A DNA stretch of 64,000 nucleotides from Hahella ganghwensis DSM 17046 (GCF_000376785.1 NZ_AQXX01000119.1:26708-90707), one strand, 5' to 3'; shown: positions 46,321-55,848, numbered from the stretch's first letter. The notes: generated by a model from the letters alone, not told the origin. Made by a program: numbers and translations.

Positions 46321-48444
46321 TTACTGCTGCTTTCGGTATCGCAGTGAAAGAGTCCACAGTAGTGACAGCAAGGCAATGGCCCAGAGATTCAGGCTACCGC
46401 CACCACCGCCTCCACCATAGCTGGATCTGGGTGACGAGAAGGCTGGCTGATGTTGATCCACTCGTTGGGAGTTTGCCGGTTGTTGTGAGCGTTTTGTCCT
46501 GGCAGATTCTTCCTCTGAAATTCGGTCCCCAATCCGACGCTTGATGCCATATTGCTTAAAGCGTTCGTCTTCCAGTACCAGCATGGAAGTGTAATTGGTG
46601 ACCAGGCCATATTCTTTTGCCAGGTCAACAACGGCTTCCTGACGATCCGCATCCTCGCCATAATCCCGTTGTTCCATCATCAGGTGTTCAATTTGTGCAA
46701 ATGCCCAGAGTCTTTCCAGCTCCGGATGGGCTGACTGATCACCTAGGGTGAACTCACTGCTGTAGCTGACGGGTCTCCCAGAACGTTTTCCTGTCAGGGT
46801 AACCTTCACTTTACCCTCGCCGAAGTAGTGGCCGAAAATCTGTAACTGTTCTCCGCGATACAGGCTGCCCGGTTGTTGTGGAAAGATATCTGCTGTTTTC
46901 ACTCCTTCTATGGATACATTCACATCATGCAGGGCTTCGTGGCTGACCTTGCTGGCAGCCTGAAGTAGTTGACCCACGATATCGTCACTGTTGCTGACAC
47001 TGGTGGCGAATCCGTTACTTTGCCGGGTCATGGCTTCCAGTAGTGGACGATTAGCGGAGTTCCCCATGACGAAGGTAAACAATCTGACATCCTGCTGCTT
47101 TAACAGATCCAGAAAGGCTTTCTGGCGGGTTTCTCCGACATTGGCGACGCCATCGGTCACCAGCCAGATGGCGGTGGTTCTGTCACTGTCCAGGTTCCGC
47201 AGTCCAAGGCGAATGCCGTCCATCAGGTTGGTGCTTCCTTCGGCCTGTGTGCCTTCGATCAGTTGAGACAGTCTATCCAGGTTTTCCGGTGTCGCATGTT
47301 GCCAGCCGCGAGTTATTTCATGGGCTGAGTGATTGAACATGATCACCCGAATACGGTCGTTGGCATTAAACTTGTCAAAGCCCTTGCGAACACCCTCTGC
47401 GAGTGTGCTGTACTTGCCACTCATCGATCCGGAACGATCCAACACCAGCACCCAATCCCGTCCTTCGTTAATCGGCGCGAGGTCATCTCCCGGTGTCAAT
47501 GTCATCATAAAGGTTCCACGTGCCTGATCCGGTGCTTTGTAGGTTACCAGATCAATTGAGCCGGGCAGTCCCTGCTGTAGGCGCCAGTAGACAACAATGT
47601 CTCTGTCTAATCTGTATACTCCTGGCGAATGGTTTGTTGGTGAGGAGGGTGAAGGTGCCTCGTCCAAAAGTGACTGTCTTGAAGGTGTCGGTGCTTGAGT
47701 GCTTGCATCCAGATCAGCTGCTTTGGGATTTGCAGACTGATGATCTGCGATAAGACTGACCTGCCAATGCTGATCATCCATGCGGGTAATTGCCGCTTGA
47801 GGGTGATGCGGTAGGCGGAAGGCCTCTATCGGGTAACCACTTTTCATTTCCAACTGGAAGCTGAATCTTTCCCGGACGCTTTCATTTGCAGTCCAGAAGG
47901 CAAGTTTATGTTCATCCACACCACCGTCCTCTAACGGATATACGTAGCGGCCAATACCGGTATCTATGTCCACAGGTTGAAAATATACTAAACGGATTCG
48001 GGTATCCTGTTGGGGCTGAACCTGGCTGACCGAAATGTCAAAAGTGCGGTAATCATCCTGCTCTGTCAGTCCCGCATCACGGCCCTGATTTTTTTCCTGT
48101 TCGTATATTTCACGGGCCTTTTGTTTTTCAACCACTTCTCCATGTATAGGCTGTCCGTTAATCCAGTAAGTGAATTGCCCTACAGCTGCTTTTTCCGGAA
48201 CCGGAAAGGAGTAAACGGCTTCCAGTGCTGCAGTGTTAGGGTTGTGAAAAACCTGGTCAATGGTGGTAATGGCATAGCCGCTCTCAATCGTTACGCTGAC
48301 ATCATGAGAGAGCATGTCCAGGTCGGGGAGTTGGCTGTTAAGAGGTTTAAGTAATCCTGCGGCATTGGCCCACGCTGGTAATAAGGTCGTGATTAATAAG
48401 GTGATCAACATTGTGACCACCCTTGAATTCGTTGATGTCTCCAT
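46321..48444 (-). CDS. VIT and VWA domain protein with GlyGly-CTERM-like sorting tail
   Basis: The 707-residue envelope protein has a signal peptide ending WANA, a VIT domain (about 35-165, with TIDQVFHNPNTAALEAVYSF and QKAREIYEQEKNQG), a linker, and a VWA domain (about 328-500) with MIDAS D336-R-S-G-S340. Near the C-terminus it has a seven-glycine run, SLNLWAIALLSLLWTLSL, then RYRK. That tail has the GlyGly-CTERM plan (glycines, hydrophobic helix, basic end) recognised by rhombosortases. It resembles the marine proteobacterial sortase-target family, but no class C sortase gene is adjacent. A good terminator follows. Confidence 0.9.
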   Translation of the reverse strand: METSTNSRVVTMLITLLITTLLPAWANAAGLLKPLNSQLPDLDMLSHDVSVTIESGYAITTIDQVFHNPNTAALEAVYSFPVPEKAAVGQFTYWINGQPIHGEVVEKQKAREIYEQEKNQGRDAGLTEQDDYRTFDISVSQVQPQQDTRIRLVYFQPVDIDTGIGRYVYPLEDGGVDEHKLAFWTANESVRERFSFQLEMKSGYPIEAFRLPHHPQAAITRMDDQHWQVSLIADHQSANPKAADLDASTQAPTPSRQSLLDEAPSPSSPTNHSPGVYRLDRDIVVYWRLQQGLPGSIDLVTYKAPDQARGTFMMTLTPGDDLAPINEGRDWVLVLDRSGSMSGKYSTLAEGVRKGFDKFNANDRIRVIMFNHSAHEITRGWQHATPENLDRLSQLIEGTQAEGSTNLMDGIRLGLRNLDSDRTTAIWLVTDGVANVGETRQKAFLDLLKQQDVRLFTFVMGNSANRPLLEAMTRQSNGFATSVSNSDDIVGQLLQAASKVSHEALHDVNVSIEGVKTADIFPQQPGSLYRGEQLQIFGHYFGEGKVKVTLTGKRSGRPVSYSSEFTLGDQSAHPELERLWAFAQIEHLMMEQRDYGEDADRQEAVVDLAKEYGLVTNYTSMLVLEDERFKQYGIKRRIGDRISEEESARTKRSQQPANSQRVDQHQPAFSSPRSSYGGGGGGGSLNLWAIALLSLLWTLSLRYRKQQ

Positions 48445-48692
48445 GAGTTTTCACCCTTGTGGTCAGATTCCTCATCAGGTGCTTGAATAAAAGGAATTGG
48501 AAGTGTGCACCTTGAAGGGATGGTGACTAAGGCGAGACTTTTGTTGAACTGTTTTGGGGTAAGTATTGAATTATGATGCTTGAAGACGTTTCTGGCGCGT
48601 CTTGAGTTATCTCCGAATATGGCGAGGTGTGCTCTTTCAGTAGCTCTCTCAACCTCTGTCTCTATTTTGCGGCTCTTGATGGCTTCTGCGAG

Positions 48693-49493
48693 TTAATCAT
48701 ATTTCCCTGTAATCAGATCGGACATAAGCTCATCGTAAACACCTGACTCCTTGAGTTTTTCGAAACCCCGGTTAAATAAAAAAAGTAACTGTAATGAGTG
48801 ACTCTTTGCCTTGGGAAACAGCAAACTCATCGGCTGAAGAACCAAAGGTTGAGGGTCATATATTATCTGGCTTGCTTCATCCCGGCTAAAGCGAGACCTC
48901 AGCAATCGGAGTCCGGCGATTTTTCCCATAATACTGAGATCAACCCGGCCGTAAATCAGCATCCTGAAACTTTGTATATCTTCAGATACTGTGTCCACCG
49001 TGATCCTCCCAGATTCTGCTGCTTCCCAGAACTCAGGAGTGTAGGTATAACCTGCTGTCGCACCGATTTTGAAAGGCCTGAGGTCATCAAGTGTCATCCA
49101 GTGGGTGAATGAACTTGATTTGAGATGAAAAAACACGGTCTCTTCCTGAATGATGGGGGTGCTGCAGTAAAAGTCTTCCTGGTGCTTCTCACTGCAGGCC
49201 CAGTATGATGCTGCATCATGCTGCCCCTGCCGTGCCAGGTCGTAGCTTCTAGCCCAGGGGAAGTAATGAAACTCTACCTGGATTCCAGCTTCCTTAAATG
49301 ATTCGGCAATCACATGAGATATCACTCCCTCGTGAGGAAGCTGTTGAGAGGCCCAGGGAGGGTATTCTCCGGTGGCAATATGGATGGTTTCAGCGTTAGT
49401 GGAGAAAGCCAGAAGAAGGCTGCAAACTGCAAGCCCAGCCCGAAACCAAACCAGTGTAGTGAAGGGGTGGGAAAAGCCGCGTGATGTCTCCAT
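48693..49493 (-). CDS. family 3 periplasmic solute-binding protein
   Basis: The ATG at 49493 (METSRGFSHPF), with GAGGGA upstream, gives 266 residues; 11 codons of an upstream extension lack support. Signal peptide ends FSTNA, then ETIHIATGEYPPWAS and GVISHVIAESFKEAGIQVEF, the usual start of SBP_bac_3. The family binds amino acids or similar ligands. No permease gene is adjacent. It is a diverged paralogue of the protein at 18535-19308, sharing the PPW start and PWAR/PWPR motif. Confidence 0.84.
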   Translation of the reverse strand: METSRGFSHPFTTLVWFRAGLAVCSLLLAFSTNAETIHIATGEYPPWASQQLPHEGVISHVIAESFKEAGIQVEFHYFPWARSYDLARQGQHDAASYWACSEKHQEDFYCSTPIIQEETVFFHLKSSSFTHWMTLDDLRPFKIGATAGYTYTPEFWEAAESGRITVDTVSEDIQSFRMLIYGRVDLSIMGKIAGLRLLRSRFSRDEASQIIYDPQPLVLQPMSLLFPKAKSHSLQLLFLFNRGFEKLKESGVYDELMSDLITGKYD

Positions 49494-49870
49494 GAAGTTC
49501 CCTCGTTGCACACCAAGAAATAACAAGTTTTGTTTTTTCCGCGGGCAATCTGCAGGTTTCCGGGATTTTGTACCGGAAGATATTTAACAGACAGTAGATG
49601 ATCGACAGACATCTCTCTGTCGATAGGTAGCCGTTTTGAAGATTGTTGCATGGTCAACGGTTATTAACCTTGATTGAATATACCTACAGTATTTGAAGTA
49701 TAGATCCTTTTCAGAAATTTAACGTTTACTCCCTATTCAGGTTTGGCGGGAACAGTACTATGAGGATGGCTATCCTCAAACTTCATGACTTGCACCCGAA
49801 GTCAATTAGCTTCTGCGTGGAGAAGAATACAAAGTCTGGCAATACCTGCTCAAATAGAATGCGAACCAGT
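49494..49870. other. intergenic region, no gene recognised
   Basis: 377 bases between two minus-strand genes, presumably holding the promoter of the solute-binding protein gene. The stretch 49660-49735 is AT-rich. Short frames on both strands have no ribosome sites and no repeat was seen. Confidence 0.4.
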
Positions 49871-50764
49871 TTAAACTTCGAAAACAGTATTCTGCAGGTC
49901 GCCGATGATCCAATCAATAAACACTCTGGTTCTGGCGGGAAGCAATTGCGCATGTGGGTAGATCACGCTGACCGGACGAGGAGGCTGTTCAAATGAATCA
50001 AGTACTACCTCCAATTGCCCTTTTTGTACGTAGGGGGCCACTTGATAGGATAGGAATAGCCCGAACCCCATACCGGCCAGACAAGCGTCGATCGCTGGAG
50101 CGATCTGGTTAAAGTCCAGGTTGCCGGTGACGGGAACTGTTAATTGACGCTCGCCTTCATTGAATACCCAGGGTTGCCATTGGCTGAAAACCTGTACCGC
50201 ATTACCTTGTAACAAATCTCTGGGGTGCTTCGGTACCCCCTGCTTTTTGAGATATTCAGGTGAGGCCACGACCACCCGTCGAACACTGCATATTTCACGG
50301 GCTATCAGCGATGAATCAGGAAGCTTGCCTATACGGAGTCCCACATCAATACCATTCTCCAGCAGGTCAACATAGCGGTCATTCAGATGTAGTTGGCACC
50401 GGACTTTCTCGTAACGCTTGACGAAGCGTGTCACGGCAGGTGCCACATGAAGCTGCCCAAACATAACGGGAGCAGTAATCAGCAGAGAGCCGCTGGGCTC
50501 AATGGTGTCGGCCTGTAACATGGCTTCGGCATCGTCCAGGGAAGCGAGTATGTCAGTGCAGCTTTGCAGGTAGCGCTGACCTTCCTCGGTTAGGGAGATG
50601 CGTCGTGTCGTGCGATTGAACAGGCGGACGCCCAAAGAGGTTTCCAGATCGGATAATTGCCTGACGACAGACGGAAGTGAACTGCCTAGAGATTTGGCCG
50701 CAGCAGTCAGACTGCCGTCAGCGGCAATCTGGACAAATGTACGAATGGCTTTGAGTTTATCCAT
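49871..50764 (-). CDS. LysR-family regulator, likely controller of the GST gene
   Basis: The 297-residue protein has the LysR helix-turn-helix (TFVQIAADGSLTAAAKSLG, then LPSVVRQLSDLETSLG) and a periplasmic-binding-like effector domain with GSLLITAPVMFGQLHV. The sequence LFNRTTRRISLTEEGQRYL is typical of the group that controls adjacent oxidoreductase or GST genes. It is divergent from the GST gene with a perfect T-N11-A dyad between them. The effector is unknown. Confidence 0.92.
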   Translation of the reverse strand: MDKLKAIRTFVQIAADGSLTAAAKSLGSSLPSVVRQLSDLETSLGVRLFNRTTRRISLTEEGQRYLQSCTDILASLDDAEAMLQADTIEPSGSLLITAPVMFGQLHVAPAVTRFVKRYEKVRCQLHLNDRYVDLLENGIDVGLRIGKLPDSSLIAREICSVRRVVVASPEYLKKQGVPKHPRDLLQGNAVQVFSQWQPWVFNEGERQLTVPVTGNLDFNQIAPAIDACLAGMGFGLFLSYQVAPYVQKGQLEVVLDSFEQPPRPVSVIYPHAQLLPARTRVFIDWIIGDLQNTVFEV

Positions 50765-50775
50765 GTGGGCAGATT

Positions 50776-50792
50776 ACTCCGAAAATCGGAGT
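50776..50792. promoter_or_regulatory. LysR-type T-N11-A operator
   Basis: ACTCCGA, three bases, TCGGAGT: a perfect 7-bp dyad containing T-N11-A (50778-50790). It is 12 bases upstream of the LysR start and about 100 upstream of the GST gene, as expected for an autoregulatory LysR site. Confidence 0.75.
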
Positions 50793-50888
50793 AGTTAAAT
50801 CACTTTATTGTTATTTATTTCAGAATAGAGAGTGATGATACTGATCAGGACGTGATTTGAGTCTATTAACCAACTTGGAGGTGAAACC

Positions 50889-51530
50889 ATGTCCCGGCCT
50901 GTTCCTCAGCAACCTGTGAAGTTATATCAATACCCGCTTTCCGGTCATTGCCATCGTGTGCAGTTGTTCCTTTCCATACTGAATCTTCCCTATGAACTTG
51001 TTATGGTGGACCTGCTCAAAGGCGAACATAAACAACCGTCGTTTCTAGAATTGAACGCCTTCGGCCAGGTGCCGGTAATGGATGACAGCGGTATAATTCT
51101 GGCGGATTCAAATGCCATTCTGGTTTATCTGGCCTCCCGATATGACGATGGAGCATGGTTGCCCACGGATCCGGAACGTGCGGGTACAACTCAGCGGTGG
51201 TTGAGCGTGGCAGCTACAGCTCTTTTAAACGGACCTGGCAGCGCCAGGTTGATTACGCTGTTTGGTGCCAAGCTGAATGTTGAAGAAGCCCTGAAAAAGT
51301 CAGCAGATCTGCTTGCGATAATGGAGGCCGAGCTAAGTCGCCGGGAGTTCTTTGTTGGCTCCACACCGACCATCGCAGACATTGCCATGTATACCTACAC
51401 AGCCCACGCCCCTGAAGGCAATGTGTCTCTGGAGCCATACCCGCATGTCCTTTCCTGGTTAAAGCGTATCGAAGCATTACCCGGGTTTGTTCCCATGGAG
51501 CAATCCCCAGTCGGTCTTTATGCGCAATAG
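50889..51530 (+). CDS. glutathione S-transferase
   Basis: The 213-residue enzyme has the thioredoxin-like N-domain (VKLYQYPLSGHCHRVQLFLS, then the cis-proline FGQVPVMDD and ILADSNAILVYLA) and the helical C-domain (STPTIADIAMYTY, with the N-cap Asp). The serine or cysteine near residue 18 may be the glutathione contact. Substrate unknown. GGAGG precedes the ATG. It leads a two-gene unit with the PPOX-family gene 50 bases downstream. Confidence 0.93.
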   Translation: MSRPVPQQPVKLYQYPLSGHCHRVQLFLSILNLPYELVMVDLLKGEHKQPSFLELNAFGQVPVMDDSGIILADSNAILVYLASRYDDGAWLPTDPERAGTTQRWLSVAATALLNGPGSARLITLFGAKLNVEEALKKSADLLAIMEAELSRREFFVGSTPTIADIAMYTYTAHAPEGNVSLEPYPHVLSWLKRIEALPGFVPMEQSPVGLYAQ

Positions 51531-51579
51531 GGGGACAGGTGAATTAGGGTTATAGGTGAATTAGAGAGGGGGAGATGCC

Positions 51580-52596
51580 ATGTCTGATCACGAGAAAGTC
51601 CAACCATGGAGCCATCCGGTGAGTGAGGGGTCTCCTTTTCATAAAGGCGAACTGGGAATTCAGGAATATATGGGCATCAGGCATCGGCTAGATGGTCCAG
51701 CTCGGCAGGGAATACGCAACTACATGCCGGAGCAGCACAGAGAGTTCTTTTCCGGGCTGCAGTATTTGCTGATTGGTAGCCTGGATGATGAAGGACATCC
51801 CTGGGCATCCATCGTAACCGGTGAGGCCGGTTTTGTGGCCTCTCCTGACCCAAGGCAGCTGACGATCTCATCTGTTCCCTACCATGGAGATCCTTTGGCT
51901 GAGAATCTTCGGCTGGGAGCGCCTGTTGGAATTCTGGGGATTGATTTTCATACCCGTCGGCGTAACCGGCTAAACGGTGTGGTGGCCGACTGCTCGGAAG
52001 GCCAATATGCAGTGAGTGTCAGCCAGAGTTTTGGCAATTGCCCCAAATATATCCAAAGCAGAAGTCTGCTGTACCAATCTCAGGATTCATCTGTGAGACC
52101 TTATGTTCAGCCGTGCCATTATGCGGATGTGGAGGTGCAGAACCTTATTGGCCAGGCTGATACGTTTTTTATTGCATCCTCCTATCCCGGAATCAGCCTT
52201 CGGGAATCTTCGGAGAATCCGCCTGCAAGGGCACATGGAGTGGATGTTTCCCATCGTGGTGGTAAGCCCGGTTTTATCAGGGTGAAGGAGGGAGGAAGAT
52301 ACCTTGAGGTTCCGGACTACAGCGGGAATTTCTTTTTTAATACTTTAGGAAATCTATTGCTGCATCCGCGCGCCGGATTGTTGTTTATCGACTTTGAGCA
52401 CGGTCATCTTCTGTACCTGTCAGTGCGATGTGACGTTCTATGGTCGGGGCAGGAGGTGAAACAGCATGTGGGAGCCCAACGGTTGATACGGATGGAAGTC
52501 GGGAAGATGCATTGGATCAAAAATGCATTACCCTGGAGTTGGGGGACAAAGGAGATTTCTCCATATCTGAACAGACTCAGTCCGCACGGGGAGTGA
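51580..52596 (+). CDS. pyridoxamine 5'-phosphate oxidase-family protein
   Basis: The 338-residue protein has a split-barrel flavin-binding fold: FFSGLQYLLIGSLDDEGHPW followed by ASIVTGEAGFVASPD in the first half and a second, barrel-like half with ADTFFIASSYPG and GNFFFNTLGNLLLHPRAGLL. These are the FMN-facing strands of the PNPOx superfamily. Such proteins, often next to GST and LysR genes, are thought to act in redox detoxification. It follows the GST gene by 50 bases, GGGGGAG before the ATG. The second half resembles the stand-alone family most closely. Confidence 0.84.
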   Translation: MSDHEKVQPWSHPVSEGSPFHKGELGIQEYMGIRHRLDGPARQGIRNYMPEQHREFFSGLQYLLIGSLDDEGHPWASIVTGEAGFVASPDPRQLTISSVPYHGDPLAENLRLGAPVGILGIDFHTRRRNRLNGVVADCSEGQYAVSVSQSFGNCPKYIQSRSLLYQSQDSSVRPYVQPCHYADVEVQNLIGQADTFFIASSYPGISLRESSENPPARAHGVDVSHRGGKPGFIRVKEGGRYLEVPDYSGNFFFNTLGNLLLHPRAGLLFIDFEHGHLLYLSVRCDVLWSGQEVKQHVGAQRLIRMEVGKMHWIKNALPWSWGTKEISPYLNRLSPHGE

Positions 52597-52716
52597 CAGG
52601 ATCGCCGGAGTCAGACCTCCGGCTTATGACAAGTTCCTTTGAGAGTCGAGGTGGTTCAGGCAAATAGAGGGAGACTATTTGCCTGTTGGATTAACAATAT
52701 TTGTCCGGGACGAGCG

Positions 52717-53826
52717 TTAACACCTGTGGTCCGGATCATAGAATGTTGCAGAATCGCCTCCGATATCCCCTTTCGAGTTATCTCCCATTGCGTTACCGCA
52801 AATATACTGCTGGGGATAAGCCATGACTTTCACACCGGCGTTCTCGTTGTCGTAAAGCTTGTTACCGTAAACTTCGTTGTATACGCCGTATTGCTTGCCT
52901 TTGACCAGGTTGCCGCCTATACGGACACCAGCCCCCTTGTTTTCGTAGCTGATGTTGTAACGGATGATATTGTAGTCACCGCGGGCATCAAAACCTCCGG
53001 AATCCGGGTCCTGCTGACCGGCGCATATATTGTTTTCCACCAGATTGTTTTCCGCGCCTTCTTTGATATCGACGCATTCATTTCCACGGGTCAGAAAATA
53101 GTTGTGGTGAACCCAGTTGTAGTTGCTGTGGTCCGGATCACCGGTGGGTTTTTTGCCGTCGTGCCATTGGCCGGATGCGGTACCGATATAGATGGCTTCA
53201 CCATTTTTGCCACGACCTTCAAGCTGGAAATCATGAGCGCCACAGTTGTAGAAAGTGTTGCCGAAAATCTCTGCTTTGGTGACGTAGTAACGCAGGCGTA
53301 CGCATTCCCCGCCAGCGTTACGAATGCGCATGGCTCTTAATACAAAACCTTCAGGTCCTTTACGTGTTTCAGTACCGTGAACGAATATCAGGCTCTTGCG
53401 ATAGTCATTTTCTGATTTTCCGTCACCCACCAGGCCGTTGATGGTGAAACCGCGAAGGTGGATATAGTCATGGTTTACCTGGAAAACCCGACCTCCGCTT
53501 TCACCTTTGAGCACGGCTTTCTTGCTGCCGTGGATCAGGATGGGTTTGTCTGCGGTGCCAGAACGGACGGTTCTGACATCCTGATAGTACTCTCCTTCCA
53601 GCAGGTAAACCCGTTCACCAGCCTCGGCATACTCCAGGGCTTTGTTGATTGTTCTGAAAGGAGCATATTTTGTCCCGGGATGGTTATCGTCTCCTTTGGG
53701 AGAGACAAAGTAAGTGTGGGAAATAGGATAGTCAAAGTTCGCATAAGACTTGTCTGAAGATAACGCCAGACTTAAGTGACTAGTAAAGAATAGGAACAAT
53801 CCGAATAGGGCGGTGCAATATTTCAT
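52717..53826 (-). CDS. secreted right-handed parallel beta-helix protein
   Basis: The 369-residue protein has a Sec signal peptide (ALFGLFLFFTSHLSLALS) and then TYFVSPKGDDNHPGTKYAPF, followed by YLLEGEYYQD and beta-helix coils with repeated asparagines (FGNTFYN, HHNYFL, VENNICAG, IRYNISYEN, VYGNKLYDN). The start resembles DUF1565/pectate-lyase-like proteins, and ECVDIKEGAENNLVENNIC is reminiscent of family 9 polysaccharide lyases, but I cannot place catalytic residues. It is likely exported and acts on a polysaccharide. The gene stands alone. Confidence 0.82.
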   Translation of the reverse strand: MKYCTALFGLFLFFTSHLSLALSSDKSYANFDYPISHTYFVSPKGDDNHPGTKYAPFRTINKALEYAEAGERVYLLEGEYYQDVRTVRSGTADKPILIHGSKKAVLKGESGGRVFQVNHDYIHLRGFTINGLVGDGKSENDYRKSLIFVHGTETRKGPEGFVLRAMRIRNAGGECVRLRYYVTKAEIFGNTFYNCGAHDFQLEGRGKNGEAIYIGTASGQWHDGKKPTGDPDHSNYNWVHHNYFLTRGNECVDIKEGAENNLVENNICAGQQDPDSGGFDARGDYNIIRYNISYENKGAGVRIGGNLVKGKQYGVYNEVYGNKLYDNENAGVKVMAYPQQYICGNAMGDNSKGDIGGDSATFYDPDHRC

Positions 53827-54178
53827 GAATCCTCTCAGGCCAACTGATCAGACAAGCCGGAAGCATAGCCTCCGCCCGTCGGAGCGTTGACGTGTTATCA
53901 GTTTAGAGTGATGGAATTGTCCAGGGGGAAGTGCAGTAATGTTATTGCTTGTTATGATTGCAGCTATTGATCCTGTACATGATGACCCTAAGGCAAAGGT
54001 TTCTCCACAACAAGTGCGTATTGGTTTGTATGATGAAAGCACTAGTCTGAAGAACTTATGTGTGTAAGCATTTTGCTTAAGGTTCGGTCATATTCAAATG
54101 CTTCCTTATGTTCAACTGGCAGTTGGCATCTAACGCCGAATGCGATATATTCTGCCACTCTCTATTAACTCCCTTCCC
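53827..54178. other. non-coding region with one doubtful small frame
   Basis: This is the left half of a 639-base gap before the MATE gene. A 42-codon frame on the plus strand (53939-54067, starting MLLLVMIAAIDPVHDD) has GGGGGA nine bases before its ATG, but nothing else supports it. The rest shows no repeats or RNA genes. Confidence 0.35.
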
Positions 54179-54193
54179 AAGGAGCCAGGCAAA

Positions 54194-54226
54194 ATGGATA
54201 TTCATCACACTCCGATTACCGCCTGA
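54194..54226 (+). CDS. 10-residue leader peptide upstream of the MATE gene
   Basis: AAGGAG nine bases before ATG opens a frame encoding MDIHHTPITA and then TGA. It lies 240 bases before the MATE start, in a region with short inverted repeats (54243-54254, 54290-54311). Such short translated leaders control downstream genes by attenuation or ribosome stalling; here this is inferred. Confidence 0.5.
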   Translation: MDIHHTPITA

Positions 54227-54289
54227 CGGTACCCTTTTCTAAAACGGTTCCGTTGTTGTCTGCGCATGCGATGCTGCCGACGGGCTGTT

Positions 54290-54311
54290 CCTGTTTTTTC
54301 AAACAAACAGG
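54290..54311 (+). promoter_or_regulatory. stem-loop in the MATE leader
   Basis: CCTGTTT (54290-54296) and AAACAGG (54305-54311) pair over seven bases with an eight-base loop. Together with AACGG-TT-CCGTT at 54243-54254 it makes a structured leader after the 10-codon peptide; an attenuator is possible. Confidence 0.4.
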
Positions 54312-54465
54312 TTTCAAAAACCGAATTTATTTAATCAAAGATTTTCTAAGATCATGCTTGTGTAAGCCTTGATTCTTTTAAGATCGTTGTCTTCAGACGG
54401 GATGCTCCGGACACCCTTCGTGGTTGTGATGAAGACCAGGACGGGCTTTTAGCCAGGATAAACAA

Positions 54466-55848
54466 ATGACTCATGAATTAAGGTCCCACAACCTGTGGGT
54501 ACTTTCGTGGCCTATTTTCGTAGAAGAAATCACCGGTGGCTTGGTGTTTCTCGCGGATGCTTTTTTTCTCAGCCGTATTTCTGATGAGGTCGCCGCTACT
54601 GTCGGTGTGCTTCTGCCAGTGCTTCTGTTGGGCTTTTTCATTATTCCGATGTTTACGACCGCGGGAACCAGTGTCGCTTCCCAATACATCGGAGCCAGAC
54701 AGCACCAATATGTTCTGCCAACCTATATGGCGAATGTCGGTCTGAGCAGTTTACTGGGATTACTGATGTTTCTCGGTGGATTTCTCTATGCTGATCACAT
54801 CGGCACCTGGCTTGGTATGACGCCTGAACTGAACGAACACTCGTCGATCTATCTGATGGTGGTATCTTTCAGCTTCTTCTTTGTGGCAGTGCGATTTTCC
54901 TATGCGTCCATTCTGGCATCCAAAGGAATGACACACTGGAACATGGCGACAGCACTGGTCACCAATTTGCTGAATGTGCTACTGAATGCCGCATTCTTTC
55001 TGGGCTGGTGGGGGATTCCCAAGCTGGGATTGTTTGGAATTGCTCTGGCGACTTCCGTTTCCTTTTTCGTGGGGGCGGTGTTGCTGATGTGGGTGGTACA
55101 TGGGCCAATGAAGATCCATTTTCGCCTCAAGGGAATGGGGGAGCCGATACGTAAAGTACTTCGGCCGATTCTGAAAATCGGTATACCTTCGGCGGTTGAA
55201 CCTCTGAGTTACACCATCCAGCAGATTATTGTGTCAGTTGTGGTGATTCAACTTGGTTTGGCTGCGATGGGAGCCAATACCTACGTGCTGCGTATCCTGG
55301 TGGTAGAGATAACCTTTGCCTTTGCCCTGGGGGCAGGCAGCCAGATTCTGATGGCGCATTACATGGGAGCAGACAGATTCGGGGATGTTAATCGGATATT
55401 CTGGAAGTCCATTGCAGCTGCAACGGGTTTTGCGGCGATTAATCTGCTCCTTTACGTCGGCATATATGAGCAAGTGCTTTCCACGTTTACCGATAATCCG
55501 GAGATCATGGAACTGGCGAAATGGATGCTGGTGGCGGGTATTCTGATGGAGCCTGCACGTGCGGTCAATATTATTGCCGGGATGGCCCTGAAAGGTGTTG
55601 GGGATGCAAGGTTTTCTGCACTCAGCAGTATGATATTCATGTGGGCGGTGATTCCATTCATCTTTTGGGTCGGCATCGATTTCGGATACGGAATGCTGGG
55701 AGTCTGGTTGTGTTCTACTGTAGACGAATCGATTCGTGCGGTGATTAATCTGTGGCGATGGAACACAGGTAAGTGGCGCAGCAAAGGAATCAGGGACCGG
55801 AATGTCAGTGATGACGGGAATGAAGGACTGGTGGAGGCTCCTGCTTAA
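54466..55848 (+). CDS. MATE-family efflux transporter
   Basis: The 460-residue inner-membrane protein has twelve predicted helices in two halves. It has the MATE hallmarks LWVLSWPIFVEEITGGLVFL at the start, TAGTSVASQYIGARQ, and in the second half LGAGSQILMAHYMGADRF. Family members export drugs, organic cations or metabolites in exchange for protons or sodium. Its substrate is not readable. It has an unusually long 5' leader with a candidate peptide and stem-loops. Confidence 0.93.
   Translation: MTHELRSHNLWVLSWPIFVEEITGGLVFLADAFFLSRISDEVAATVGVLLPVLLLGFFIIPMFTTAGTSVASQYIGARQHQYVLPTYMANVGLSSLLGLLMFLGGFLYADHIGTWLGMTPELNEHSSIYLMVVSFSFFFVAVRFSYASILASKGMTHWNMATALVTNLLNVLLNAAFFLGWWGIPKLGLFGIALATSVSFFVGAVLLMWVVHGPMKIHFRLKGMGEPIRKVLRPILKIGIPSAVEPLSYTIQQIIVSVVVIQLGLAAMGANTYVLRILVVEITFAFALGAGSQILMAHYMGADRFGDVNRIFWKSIAAATGFAAINLLLYVGIYEQVLSTFTDNPEIMELAKWMLVAGILMEPARAVNIIAGMALKGVGDARFSALSSMIFMWAVIPFIFWVGIDFGYGMLGVWLCSTVDESIRAVINLWRWNTGKWRSKGIRDRNVSDDGNEGLVEAPA

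Noticed and set aside
53939..54067. 42-codon plus-strand frame with GGGGGA upstream
   Set aside because: Spacing is acceptable but the sequence has no recognisable features; kept only as a remark in the gap description.
54194..54465. Guanidine (ykkC or mini-ykkC) riboswitch before the MATE gene
   Set aside because: Several ACGG strings occur, but they do not sit in the loops of paired stems as mini-ykkC requires.
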